From Schistosoma mansoni (taxonomy: Eukaryota > Platyhelminthes > Trematoda > Strigeidida > Schistosomatidae), in assembly GCF_000237925.1 (NCBI RefSeq), contig NW_017386000.1:248001-312000 (forward strand): DNA of 64,000 bases. The letters run 5' to 3'. Below, piece after piece: positions 30,648-43,575 of this stretch. The notes under the pieces were generated by a model. That model was given only the letters and a program-made list of their open reading frames with translations, was not told where the DNA came from and did not search any database. A program made the translations under genes and the position numbers. Position 1 is the first letter of the stretch; each line of letters starts with the position of its first letter.

Positions 30648-30945
30648 GCTGGGCGTGGTGGCGTGCGCCTGTAATCTAGCTACTTGGAGGCCAGGGTGCG
30701 GGATTTCGTGGGACCGGGAGTTCTGGCATATGGGTGCTCATGTTGATCGGGCGTCCACGCTAAGCACGGCGCCGATATGGATGAGCTGTCGGAGGACGGG
30801 TTGTCCAGGTCGTCTAAGGAGGGGCGGACCGGCCCAGGGGGGAAACCCAGCAGGCAAAAGTCCCCGCGTGGTGCGGTAGCGGGATAGCGCCTGTGAATGG
30901 TGTCCATGTGACAGCCCGGTTGGCGCGTGAAGACCGCCTCCTTTT
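30648..30945 (+). ncRNA. 7SL: 7SL RNA gene, copy 5
   Basis: Same sequence as copy 1 as far as checked by eye. Confidence 0.95.
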
Positions 30946-32050
30946 CACTATCCCACACACACTACACCATACCAATCCTCTTACTATATTTCACCTTCAT
31001 ACACTGCACCGTCCTCATCCGTCTCATTCTCTCCCGTCCAACCTCAATCCACATCAATAGAATCACTCGTCGAACAACCCACACATCTAACAACATGCTT
31101 AACCACATTTCTCACTATGACAAATACACTACTACAAGAAGGTTTCCTACCTATTTGCACAGCTTCTTTCATTCATCACTAAACAACATCACAACTATCA
31201 ATGACAGTGTCACTGTCACGACAAACCTACACGCTAACAAGCCAACTCTATCAATCGTCTATCTCAAGCTCATGACATCATTGTTTCCATTGTCATCCTG
31301 GAGGTGAACTTCTCACAGTCAATCTGCTCAATATGCACACATGCATGTAACCGAGATCAACTCATTGTAGTCATTCTGCCACAATGGTTCTCTTGTCAGT
31401 CTACTCAACTCGATCGACCAATGAAGACAATGAAGCAGCGAATGTGCCATACACTGATCCACGTCACGAACCGTCCACTTGATTACACGGAATATATACA
31501 CAGACAGATTACTGACGAGATGATTCAGTGGGTAGATTTCAGTGAATGAGCTACTTTGTTGCCGATTGATTGTCTGTTGTGGGTGAGATGGAAAGACTAG
31601 AACGAGATGATATTCATCAGTGTTTAACATCTCCTAACAATCGATCACTCCTCGTGGTAATTCCTTCAATTCGAACAATTGATAAATGACAGATATTGAG
31701 AAATGATTAATGTGGTGTCAGTTCTGTGTCCTCTTCAACTAGTCATGTCATCATATGGACTAGTCATCGTACAGTTAATTTGTTGTCTGAGTGGTGTTGT
31801 GTGCATGTCTTAGTATGATATTTGTCAAAATGTGTGTTTGTATAGGTGTGATGATCTCCGATTTCTATATGAGATAGGATTGAATGGATTGTGAATTCAA
31901 TCTTGTATGCACTTGCAGTGACTCGATGTCGAAGTGTGTTGTGTTGATTGTGGTGGACATTGTTGATTGAAGTTGTCTGAGAGTTGTAAATTATGTTGTC
32001 TGTATGATGTCCAATGAGCATGAAATGATTGTGTTGAATCAATGTTAACG

Positions 32051-32348
32051 GCTGGGCGTGGTGGCGTGCGCCTGTAATCTAGCTACTTGGAGGCCAGGGT
32101 GCGGGATTTCGTGGGACCGGGAGTTCTGGCATATGGGTGCTCATGTTGATCGGGCGTCCACGCTAAGCACGGCGCCGATATGGATGAGCTGTCGGAGGAC
32201 GGGTTGTCCAGGTCGTCTAAGGAGGGGCGGACCGGCCCAGGGGGGAAACCCAGCAGGCAAAAGTCCCCGCGTGGTGCGGTAGCGGGATAGCGCCTGTGAA
32301 TGGTGTCCATGTGACAGCCCGGTTGGCGCGTGAAGACCACCTCCTTTT
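32051..32348 (+). ncRNA. 7SL: 7SL RNA gene, copy 6 (3' variant)
   Basis: Differs by one G to A near the 3' end (GACCACCTCC for GACCGCCTCC), a change shared only with copy 11. Confidence 0.94.
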
Positions 32349-33453
32349 CACTATCCCACACACACTACACCATACCAATCCTCTTACTATATTTCACCTT
32401 CATACACTGCACCGTCCTCATCCGTCTCATTCTCTCCCGTCCAACCTCAATCCACATCAATAGAATCACTCGTCGAACAACCCACACATCTAACAACATG
32501 CTTAACCACATTTCTCACTATGACAAATACACTACTACAAGAAGGTTTCCTACCTATTTGCACAGCTTCTTTCATTCATCACTAAACAACATCACAACTA
32601 TCAATGACAGTGTCACTGTCACGACAAACCTACACGCTAACAAGCCAACTCTATCAATCGTCTATCTCAAGCTCATGACATCATTGTTTCCATTGTCATC
32701 CTGGAGGTGAACTTCTCACAGTCAATCTGCTCAATATGCACACATGCATGTAACCGAGATCAACTCATTGTAGTCATTCTGCCACAATGGTTCTCTTGTC
32801 AGTCTACTCAACTCGATCGACCAATGAAGACAATCAAGTAGCGAATGTGCCATACACTGATCCACGTCACGAACCGTCCACTTGATTACACGGAATATAT
32901 ACACAGACAGATTACTGACGAGATGATTCAGTGGGTAGATTTCAGTGAATGAGCTACTTTGTTGCCGATTGATTGTCTGTTGTGGGTGAGATGGAAAGAC
33001 TAGAACGAGATGATATTCATCAGTGTTTAACATCTCCTAACAATCGATCACTCCTCGTGGTAATTCCTTCAATTCGAACAATTGATAAATGACAGATATT
33101 GAGAAATGATTAATGTGGTGTCAGTTCTGTGTCCTCTTCAACTAGTCATGTCATCATATGGACTAGTCATCGTACAGTTAATTTGTTGTCTGAGTGGTGT
33201 TGTGTGCATGTCTTAGTATGATATTTGTCAAAATGTGTGTTTGTATAGGTGTGATGATCTCCGATTTCTATATGAGATAGGATTGAATGGATTGTGAATT
33301 CAATCTTGTATGCACTTGCAGTGACTCGATGTCGAAGTGTGTTGTGTTGATTGTGGTGGACATTGTTGATTGAAGTTGTCTGAGAGTTGTAAATTATGTT
33401 GTCTGTATGATGTCCAATGAGCATGAAATGATTGTGTTGAATCAATGTTAACG

Positions 33454-33751
33454 GCTGGGCGTGGTGGCGTGCGCCTGTAATCTAGCTACTTGGAGGCCAG
33501 GGTGCGGGATTTCGTGGGACCGGGAGTTCTGGCATATGGGTGCTCATGTTGATCGGGCGTCCACGCTAAGCACGGCGCCGATATGGATGAGCTGTCGGAG
33601 GACGGGTTGTCCAGGTCGTCTAAGGAGGGGCGGACCGGCCCAGGGGGGAAACCCAGCAGGCAAAAGTCCCCGCGTGGTGCGGTAGCGGGATAGCGCCTGT
33701 GAATGGTGTCCATGTGACAGCCCGGTTGGCGCGTGAAGACCGCCTCCTTTT
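33454..33751 (+). ncRNA. 7SL: 7SL RNA gene, copy 7
   Basis: RNA as in copy 1. The unit spacer upstream carries the CAAGTAG variant shared with the next unit. Confidence 0.95.
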
Positions 33752-34856
33752 CACTATCCCACACACACTACACCATACCAATCCTCTTACTATATTTCAC
33801 CTTCATACACTGCACCGTCCTCATCCGTCTCATTCTCTCCCGTCCAACCTCAATCCACATCAATAGAATCACTCGTCGAACAACCCACACATCTAACAAC
33901 ATGCTTAACCACATTTCTCACTATGACAAATACACTACTACAAGAATGTTTCCTACCTATTTGCACAGCTTCTTTCATTCATCACTAAACAACATCACAA
34001 CTATCAATGACAGTGTCACTGTCACGACAAACCTACACGCTAACAAGCCAACTCTATCAATCGTCTATCTCAAGCTCATGACATCATTGTTTCCATTGTC
34101 ATCCTGGAGGTGAACTTCTCACAGTCAATCTGCTCAATATGCACACATGCATGTAACCGAGATCAACTCATTGTAGTCATTCTGCCACAATGGTTCTCTT
34201 GTCAGTCTACTCAACTCGATCGACCAATGAAGACAATCAAGTAGCGAATGTGCCATACACTGATCCACGTCACGAACCGTCCACTTGATTACACGGAATA
34301 TATACACAGACAGATTACTGACGAGATGATTCAGTGGGTAGATTTCAGTGAATGAGCTACTTTGTTGCCGATTGATTGTCTGTTGTGGGTGAGATGGAAA
34401 GACTAGAACGAGATGATATTCATCAGTGTTTAACATCTCCTAACAATCGATCACTCCTCGTGGTAATTCCTTCAATTCGAACAATTGATAAATGACAGAT
34501 ATTGAGAAATGATTAGTGTGGTGTCAGTTCTGTGTCCTCTTCAACTAGTCATGTCATCATATGGACTAGTCATCGTACAGTTAATTTGTTGTCTGAGTGG
34601 TGTTGTGTGCATGTCTTAGTATGATATTTGTCAAAATGTGTGTTTGTATAGGTGTGATGATCTCCGATTTCTATATGAGATAGGATTGAATGGATTGTGA
34701 ATTCAATCTTGTATGCACTTGCAGTGACTCGATGTCGAAGTGTGTTGTGTTGATTGTGGTGGACATTGTTGATTGAAGTTGTCTGAGAGTTGTAAATTAT
34801 GTTGTCTGTATGATGTCCAATGAGCATGAAATGATTGTGTTGAATCAATGTTAACG

Positions 34857-35154
34857 GCTGGGCGTGGTGGCGTGCGCCTGTAATCTAGCTACTTGGAGGC
34901 CAGGGTGCGGGATTTCGTGGGACCGGGAGTTCTGGCATATGGGTGCTCATGTTGATCGGGCGTCCACGCTAAGCACGGCGCCGATATGGATGAGCTGTCG
35001 GAGGACGGGTTGTCCAGGTCGTCTAAGGAGGGGCGGACCGGCCCAGGGGGGAAACCCAGCAGGCAAAAGTCCCCGCGTGGTGCGGTAGCGGGATAGCGCC
35101 TGTGAATGGTGTCCATGTGACAGCCCGGTTGGCGCGTGAAGACCGCCTCCTTTT
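34857..35154 (+). ncRNA. 7SL: 7SL RNA gene, copy 8
   Basis: RNA as in copy 1; the spacer has a private ATTAGTGTGG change near 34514. Confidence 0.95.
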
Positions 35155-36259
35155 CACTATCCCACACACACTACACCATACCAATCCTCTTACTATATTT
35201 CACCTTCATACACTGCACCGTCCTCATCCGTCTCATTCTCTCCCGTCCAACCTCAATCCACATCAATAGAATCACTCGTCGAACAACCCACACATCTAAC
35301 AACATGCTTAACCACATTTCTCACTATGACAAATACACTACTACAAGAAGGTTTCCTACCTATTTGCACAGCTTCTTTCATTCATCACTAAACAACATCA
35401 CAACTATCAATGACAGTGTCACTGTCACGACAAACCTACACGCTAACAAGCCAACTCTATCAATCGTCTATCTCAAGCTCATGACATCATTGTTTCCATT
35501 GTCATCCTGGAGGTGAACTTCTCACAGTCAATCTGCTCAATATGCACACATGCATGTAACCGAGATCAACTCATTGTAGTCATTCTGCCACAATGGTTCT
35601 CTTGTCAGTCTACTCAACTCGATCGACCAATGAAGACAATGAAGCAGCGAATGTGCCATACACTGATCCACGTCACGAACCGTCCACTTGATTACACGGA
35701 ATATATACACAGACAGATTACTGACGAGATGATTCAGTGGGTAGATTTCAGTGAATGAGCTACTTTGTTGCCGATTGATTGTCTGTTGTGGGTGAGATGG
35801 AAAGACTAGAACGAGATGATATTCATCAGTGTTTAACATCTCCTAACAATCGATCACTCCTCGTGGTAATTCCTTCAATTCGAACAATTGATAAATGACA
35901 GATATTGAGAAATGATTAATGTGGTGTCAGTTCTGTGTCCTCTTCAACTAGTCATGTCATCATATGGACTAGTCATCGTACAGTTAATTTGTTGTCTGAG
36001 TGGTGTTGTGTGCATGTCTTAGTATGATATTTGTCAAAATGTGTGTTTGTATAGGTGTGATGATCTCCGATTTCTATATGAGATAGGATTGAATGGATTG
36101 TGAATTCAATCTTGTATGCACTTGCAGTGACTCGATGTCGAAGTGTGTTGTGTTGATTGTGGTGGACATTGTTGATTGAAGTTGTCTGAGAGTTGTAAAT
36201 TATGTTGTCTGTATGATGTCCAATGAGCATGAAATGATTGTGTTGAATCAATGTTAACG

Positions 36260-36557
36260 GCTGGGCGTGGTGGCGTGCGCCTGTAATCTAGCTACTTGGA
36301 GGGCAGGGTGCGGGATTTCGTGGGACCGGGAGTTCTGGCATATGGGTGCTCATGTTGATCGGGCGTCCACGCTAAGCACGGCGCCGATATGGATGAGCTG
36401 TCGGAGGACGGGTTGTCCAGGTCGTCTAAGGAGGGGCGGACCGGCCCAGGGGGGAAACCCAGCAGGCAAAAGTCCCCGCGTGGTGCGGTAGCGGGATAGC
36501 GCCTGTGAATGGTGTCCATGTGACAGCCCGGTTGGCGCGTGAAGACCGCCTCCTTTT
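36260..36557 (+). ncRNA. 7SL: 7SL RNA gene, copy 9 (5' variant)
   Basis: One C to G change in the Alu-domain side (GGAGGGCAGG for GGAGGCCAGG, near 36302). Confidence 0.94.
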
Positions 36558-37662
36558 CACTATCCCACACACACTACACCATACCAATCCTCTTACTATA
36601 TTTCACCTTCATACACTGCACCGTCCTCATCCGTCTCATTCTCTCCCGTCCAACCTCAATCCACATCAATAGAATCACTCGTCGAACAACCCACACATCT
36701 AACAACATGCTTAACCACATTTCTCACTATGACAAATACACTACTACAAGAATGTTTCCTACCTATTTGCACAGCTTCTTTCATTCATCACTAAACAACA
36801 TCACAACTATCAATGACAGTGTCACTGTCACGACAAACCTACACGCTAACAAGCCAACTCTATCAATCGTCTATCTCAAGCTCATGACATCATTGTTTCC
36901 ATTGTCATCCTGGAGGTGAACTTCTCACAGTCAATCTGCTCAATATGCACACATGCATGTAACCGAGATCAACTCATTGTAGTCATTCTGCCACAATGGT
37001 TCTCTTGTCAGTCTACTCAACTCGATCGACCAATGAAGACAATCAAGCAGCGAATGTGCCATACACTGATCCACGTCACGAACCGTCCACTTGATTACAC
37101 GGAATATATACACAGACAGATTACTGACGAGATGATTCAGTGGGTAGATTTCAGTGAATGAGCTACTTTGTTGCCGATTGATTGTCTGTTGTGGGTGAGA
37201 TGGAAAGACTAGAACGAGATGATATTCATCAGTGTTTAACATCTCCTAACAATCGATCACTCCTCGTGGTAATTCCTTCAATTCGAACAATTGATAAATG
37301 ACAGATATTGAGAAATGATTAATGTGGTGTCAGTTCTGTGTCCTCTTCAACTAGTCATGTCATCATATGGACTAGTCATCGTACAGTTAATTTGTTGTCT
37401 GAGTGGTGTTGTGTGCATGTCTTAGTATGATATTTGTCAAAATGTGTGTTTGTATAGGTGTGATGATCTCCGATTTCTATATGAGATAGGATTGAATGGA
37501 TTGTGAATTCAATCTTGTATGCACTTGCAGTGACTCGATGTCGAAGTGTGTTGTGTTGATTGTGGTGGACATTGTTGATTGAAGTTGTCTGAGAGTTGTA
37601 AATTATGTTGTCTGTATGATGTCCAATGAGCATGAAATGATTGTGTTGAATCAATGTTAACG

Positions 37663-37960
37663 GCTGGGCGTGGTGGCGTGCGCCTGTAATCTAGCTACTT
37701 GGAGGCCAGGGTGCGGGATTTCGTGGGACCGGGAGTTCTGGCATATGGGTGCTCATGTTGATCGGGCGTCCACGCTAAGCACGGCGCCGATATGGATGAG
37801 CTGTCGGAGGACGGGTTGTCCAGGTCGTCTAAGGAGGGGCGGACCGGCCCAGGGGGGAAACCCAGCAGGCAAAAGTCCCCGCGTGGTGCGGTAGCGGGAT
37901 AGCGCCTGTGAATGGTGTCCATGTGACAGCCCGGTTGGCGCGTGAAGACCGCCTCCTTTT
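37663..37960 (+). ncRNA. 7SL: 7SL RNA gene, copy 10
   Basis: Same sequence as copy 1 as far as checked by eye. Confidence 0.95.
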
Positions 37961-39065
37961 CACTATCCCACACACACTACACCATACCAATCCTCTTACT
38001 ATATTTCACCTTCATACACTGCACCGTCCTCATCCGTCTCATTCTCTCCCGTCCAACCTCAATCCACATCAATAGAATCACTCGTCGAACAACCCACACA
38101 TCTAACAACATGCTTAACCACATTTCTCACTATGACAAATACACTACTACAAGAAGGTTTCCTACCTATTTGCACAGCTTCTTTCATTCATCACTAAACA
38201 ACATCACAACTATCAATGACAGTGTCACTGTCACGACAAACCTACACGCTAACAAGCCAACTCTATCAATCGTCTATCTCAAGCTCATGACATCATTGTT
38301 TCCATTGTCATCCTGGAGGTGAACTTCTCACAGTCAATCTGCTCAATATGCACACATGCATGTAACCGAGATCAACTCATTGTAGTCATTCTGCCACAAT
38401 GGTTCTCTTGTCAGTCTACTCAACTCGATCGACCAATGAAGACAATGAAGCAGCGAATGTGCCATACACTGATCCACGTCACGAACCGTCCACTTGATTA
38501 CACGGAATATATACACAGACAGATTACTGACGAGATGATTCAGTGGGTAGATTTCAGTGAATGAGCTACTTTGTTGCCGATTGATTGTCTGTTGTGGGTG
38601 AGATGGAAAGACTAGAACGAGATGATATTCATCAGTGTTTAACATCTCCTAACAATCGATCACTCCTCGTGGTAATTCCTTCAATTCGAACAATTGATAA
38701 ATGACAGATATTGAGAAATGATTAATGTGGTGTCAGTTCTGTGTCCTCTTCAACTAGTCATGTCATCATATGGACTAGTCATCGTACAGTTAATTTGTTG
38801 TCTGAGTGGTGTTGTGTGCATGTCTTAGTATGATATTTGTCAAAATGTGTGTTTGTATAGGTGTGATGATCTCCGATTTCTATATGAGATAGGATTGAAT
38901 GGATTGTGAATTCAATCTTGTATGCACTTGCAGTGACTCGATGTCGAAGTGTGTTGTGTTGATTGTGGTGGACATTGTTGATTGAAGTTGTCTGAGAGTT
39001 GTAAATTATGTTGTCTGTATGATGTCCAATGAGCATGAAATGATTGTGTTGAATCAATGTTAACG

Positions 39066-39363
39066 GCTGGGCGTGGTGGCGTGCGCCTGTAATCTAGCTA
39101 CTTGGAGGCCAGGGTGCGGGATTTCGTGGGACCGGGAGTTCTGGCATATGGGTGCTCATGTTGATCGGGCGTCCACGCTAAGCACGGCGCCGATATGGAT
39201 GAGCTGTCGGAGGACGGGTTGTCCAGGTCGTCTAAGGAGGGGCGGACCGGCCCAGGGGGGAAACCCAGCAGGCAAAAGTCCCCGCGTGGTGCGGTAGCGG
39301 GATAGCGCCTGTGAATGGTGTCCATGTGACAGCCCGGTTGGCGCGTGAAGACCACCTCCTTTT
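39066..39363 (+). ncRNA. 7SL: 7SL RNA gene, copy 11 (3' variant)
   Basis: Carries the same G to A change near its 3' end as copy 6, five units away. Confidence 0.94.
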
Positions 39364-40468
39364 CACTATCCCACACACACTACACCATACCAATCCTCTT
39401 ACTATATTTCACCTTCATACACTGCACCGTCCTCATCCGTCTCATTCTCTCCCGTCCAACCTCAATCCACATCAATAGAATCACTCGTCGAACAACCCAC
39501 ACATCTAACAACATGCTTAACCACATTTCTCACTATGACAAATACACTACTACAAGAAGGTTTCCTACCTATTTGCACAGCTTCTTTCATTCATCACTAA
39601 ACAACATCACAACTATCAATGACAGTGTCACTGTCACGACAAACCTACACGCTAACAAGCCAACTCTATCAATCGTCTATCTCAAGCTCATGACATCATT
39701 GTTTCCATTGTCATCCTGGAGGTGAACTTCTCACAGTCAATCTGCTCAATATGCACACATGCATGTAACCGAGATCAACTCATTGTAGTCATTCTGCCAC
39801 AATGGTTCTCTTGTCAGTCTACTCAACTCGATCGACCAATGAAGACAATCAAGCAGCGAATGTGCCATACACTGATCCACGTCACGAACCGTCCACTTGA
39901 TTACACGGAATATATACACAGACAGATTACTGACGAGATGATTCAGTGGGTAGATTTCAGTGAATGAGCTACTTTGTTGCCGATTGATTGTCTGTTGTGG
40001 GTGAGATGGAAAGACTAGAACGAGATGATATTCATCAGTGTTTAACATCTCCTAACAATCGATCACTCCTCGTGGTAATTCCTTCAATTCGAACAATTGA
40101 TAAATGACAGATATTGAGAAATGATTAATGTGGTGTCAGTTCTGTGTCCTCTTCAACTAGTCATGTCATCATATGGACTAGTCATCGTACAGTTAATTTG
40201 TTGTCTGAGTGGTGTTGTGTGCATGTCTTAGTATGATATTTGTCAAAATGTGTGTTTGTATAGGTGTGATGATCTCCGATTTCTATATGAGATAGGATTG
40301 AATGGATTGTGAATTCAATCTTGTATGCACTTGCAGTGACTCGATGTCGAAGTGTGTTGTGTTGATTGTGGTGGACATTGTTGATTGAAGTTGTCTGAGA
40401 GTTGTAAATTATGTTGTCTGTATGATGTCCAATGAGCATGAAATGATTGTGTTGAATCAATGTTAACG

Positions 40469-40769
40469 GCTGGGCGTGGTGGCGTGCGCCTGTAATCTAG
40501 CTACTTGGAGGCCAGGGTGCGGGATTTCGTGGGACCGGGAGTTCTGGCATATGGGTGCTCATGTTGATCGGGCGTCCACGCTAAGCACGGCGCCGATATG
40601 GATGAGCTGTCGGAGGACGGGTTGTGTGGGATCCTCTAGAGTCGACCTGCAGGCATGCAAGCTTGAGTATTCTATAGTCAAAAGTCCCCGCGTGGTGCGG
40701 TAGCGGGATAGCGCCTGTGAATGGTGTCCATGTGACAGCCCGGTTGGCGCGTGAAGACCGCCTCCTTTT
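40469..40769 (+). pseudogene. 7SL: 7SL RNA copy 12, chimeric with cloning-vector DNA
   Basis: RNA nt 158-207, which include the helix 8 GGAA tetraloop and AGCAGG, are replaced by 53 nt of vector (40626-40678). The flanks rejoin the unit exactly. Extra mismatches follow soon after (CACACAGTAC, CTTAGTATAT, CATACATTGC), as expected of low-quality read ends. This is an assembly artefact and not a real pseudogene. Confidence 0.9.
40626..40678. other. BAC cloning-vector polylinker embedded in the assembly
   Basis: Contains consecutive BamHI, XbaI, SalI, PstI, SphI and HindIII sites (GGATCC, TCTAGA, GTCGAC, CTGCAG, GCATGC, AAGCTT) followed by GAGTATTCTATAGT, the layout next to the HindIII cloning site in pBeloBAC11/pIndigoBAC-type vectors. 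Confidence 0.95.
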
Positions 40770-41874
40770 CACTATCCCACACACAGTACACCATACCAAT
40801 CCTCTTAGTATATTTCACCTTCATACATTGCACCGTCCTCATCCGTCTCATTCTCTCCCGTCCAACCTCAATCCACATCAATAGAATCACTCGTCGAACA
40901 ACCCACACATCTAACAACATGCTTAACCACATTTCTCACTATGACAAATACACTACTACAAGAATGTTTCCTACCTATTTGCACAGCTTCTTTCATTCAT
41001 CACTAAACAACATCACAACTATCAATGACAGTGTCACTGTCACGACAAACCTACACGCTAACAAGCCAACTCTATCAATCGTCTATCTCAAGCTCATGAC
41101 ATCATTGTTTCCATTGTCATCCTGGAGGTGAACTTCTCACAGTCAATCTGCTCAATATGCACACATGCATGTAACCGAGATCAACTCATTGTAGTCATTC
41201 TGCCACAATGGTTCTCTTGTCAGTCTACTCAACTCGATCGACCAATGAAGACAATCAAGCAGCGAATGTGCCATACACTGATCCACGTCACGAACCGTCC
41301 ACTTGATTACACGGAATATATACACAGACAGATTACTGACGAGATGATTCAGTGGGTGGATTTCAGTGAATGAGCTACTTTGTTGCCGATTGATTGTCTG
41401 TTGTGGGTGAGATGGAAAGACTAGAACGAGATGATATTCATCAGTGTTTAACATCTCCTAACAATCGATCACTCCTCGTGGTAATTCCTTCAATTCGAAC
41501 AATTGATAAATGACAGATATTGAGAAATGATTAATGTGGTGTCAGTTCTGTGTCCTCTTCAACTAGTCATGTCATCATATGGACTAGTCATCGTACAGTT
41601 AATTTGTTGTCTGAGTGGTGTTGTGTGCATGTCTTAGTATGATATTTGTCAAAATGTGTGTTTGTATAGGTGTGATGATCTCCGATTTCTATATGAGATA
41701 GGATTGAATGGATTGTGAATTCAATCTTGTATGCACTTGCAGTGACTCGATGTCGAAGTGTGTTGTGTTGATTGTGGTGGACATTGTTGATTGAAGTTGT
41801 CTGAGAGTTGTAAATTATGTTGTCTGTATGATGTCCAATGAGCATGAAATGATTGTGTTGAATCAATGTTAACG

Positions 41875-42172
41875 GCTGGGCGTGGTGGCGTGCGCCTGTA
41901 ATCTAGCTACTTGGAGGCCAGGGTGCGGGATTTCGTGGGACCGGGAGTTCTGGCATATGGGTGCTCATGTTGATCGGGCGTCCACGCTAAGCACGGCGCC
42001 GATATGGATGAGTTGTCGGAGGACGGGTTGTCCAGGTCGTCTAAGGAGGGGCGGACCGGCCCAGGGGGGAAACCCAGCAGGCAAAAGTCCCCGCGTGGTG
42101 CGGTAGCGGGATAGCGCCTGTGAATGGTGTCCATGTGACAGCCCGGTTGGCGCGTGAAGACCGCCTCCTTTT
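41875..42172 (+). ncRNA. 7SL: 7SL RNA gene, copy 13 (helix 6 variant)
   Basis: One C to T change (GAGTTGTC for GAGCTGTC, near 42013) in the stem under the GGAG tetraloop. It turns a C-G pair into a U-G wobble, so helix 6 is kept. Confidence 0.94.
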
Positions 42173-43277
42173 CACTATCCCACACACACTACACCATACC
42201 AATCCTCTTACTATATTTCACCTTCATACACTGCACCGTCCTCATCCGTCTCATTCTCTCCCGTCCAACCTCAATCCACATCAATAGAATCACTCGTCGA
42301 ACAACCCACACATCTAACAACATGCTTAACCACATTTCTCACTATGACAAATACACTACTACAAGAAGGTTTCCTACCTATTTGCACAGCTTCTTTCATT
42401 CATCACTAAACAACATCACAACTATCAATGACAGTGTCACTGTCACGACAAACCTACACGCTAACAAGCCAACTCTATCAATCGTCTATCTCAAGCTCAT
42501 GACATCATTGTTTCCATTGTCATCCTGGAGGTGAACTTCTCACAGTCAATCTGCTCAATATGCACACATGCATGTAACCGAGATCAACTCATTGTAGTCA
42601 TTCTGCCACAATGGTTCTCTTGTCAGTCTACTCAACTCGATCGACCAATGAAGACAATGAAGCAGCGAATGTGCCATACACTGATCCACGTCACGAACCG
42701 TCCACTTGATTACACGGAATATATACACAGACAGATTACTGACGAGATGATTCAGTGGGTAGATTTCAGTGAATGAGCTACTTTGTTGCCGATTGATTGT
42801 CTGTTGTGGGTGAGATGGAAAGACTAGAACGAGATGATATTCATCAGTGTTTAACATCTCCTAACAATCGATCACTCCTCGTGGTAATTCCTTCAATTCG
42901 AACAATTGATAAATGACAGATATTGAGAAATGATTAATGTGGTGTCAGTTCTGTGTCCTCTTCAACTAGTCATGTCATCATATGGACTAGTCATCGTACA
43001 GTTAATTTGTTGTCTGAGTGGTGTTGTGTGCATGTCTTAGTATGATATTTGTCAAAATGTGTGTTTGTATAGGTGTGATGATCTCCGATTTCTATATGAG
43101 ATAGGATTGAATGGATTGTGAATTCAATCTTGTATGCACTTGCAGTGACTCGATGTCGAAGTGTGTTGTGTTGATTGTGGTGGACATTGTTGATTGAAGT
43201 TGTCTGAGAGTTGTAAATTATGTTGTCTGTATGATGTCCAATGAGCATGAAATGATTGTGTTGAATCAATGTTAACG

Positions 43278-43575
43278 GCTGGGCGTGGTGGCGTGCGCCT
43301 GTAATCTAGCTACTTGGAGGCCAGGGTGCGGGATTTCGTGGGACCGGGAGTTCTGGCATATGGGTGCTCATGTTGATCGGGCGTCCACGCTAAGCACGGC
43401 GCCGATATGGATGAGCTGTCGGAGGACGGGTTGTCCAGGTCGTCTAAGGAGGGGCGGACCGGCCCAGGGGGGAAACCCAGCAGGCAAAAGTCCCCGCGTG
43501 GTGCGGTAGCGGGATAGCGCCTGTGAATGGTGTCCATGTGACAGCCCGGTTGGCGCGTGAAGACCGCCTCCTTTT
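43278..43575 (+). ncRNA. 7SL: 7SL RNA gene, copy 14 (last)
   Basis: Same RNA as copy 1. Its unit is cut about 180 bp after the T4 stop, at the array edge. Confidence 0.95.

Noticed and set aside
25036-43575. The G/C-rich unit core looks like a primate Alu, suggesting human contamination
   Set aside because: Alu lacks the S domain. These copies carry the full helix 6-8 region, differ from human at many positions, and sit in a non-human spacer repeated at a fixed 1403 bp.
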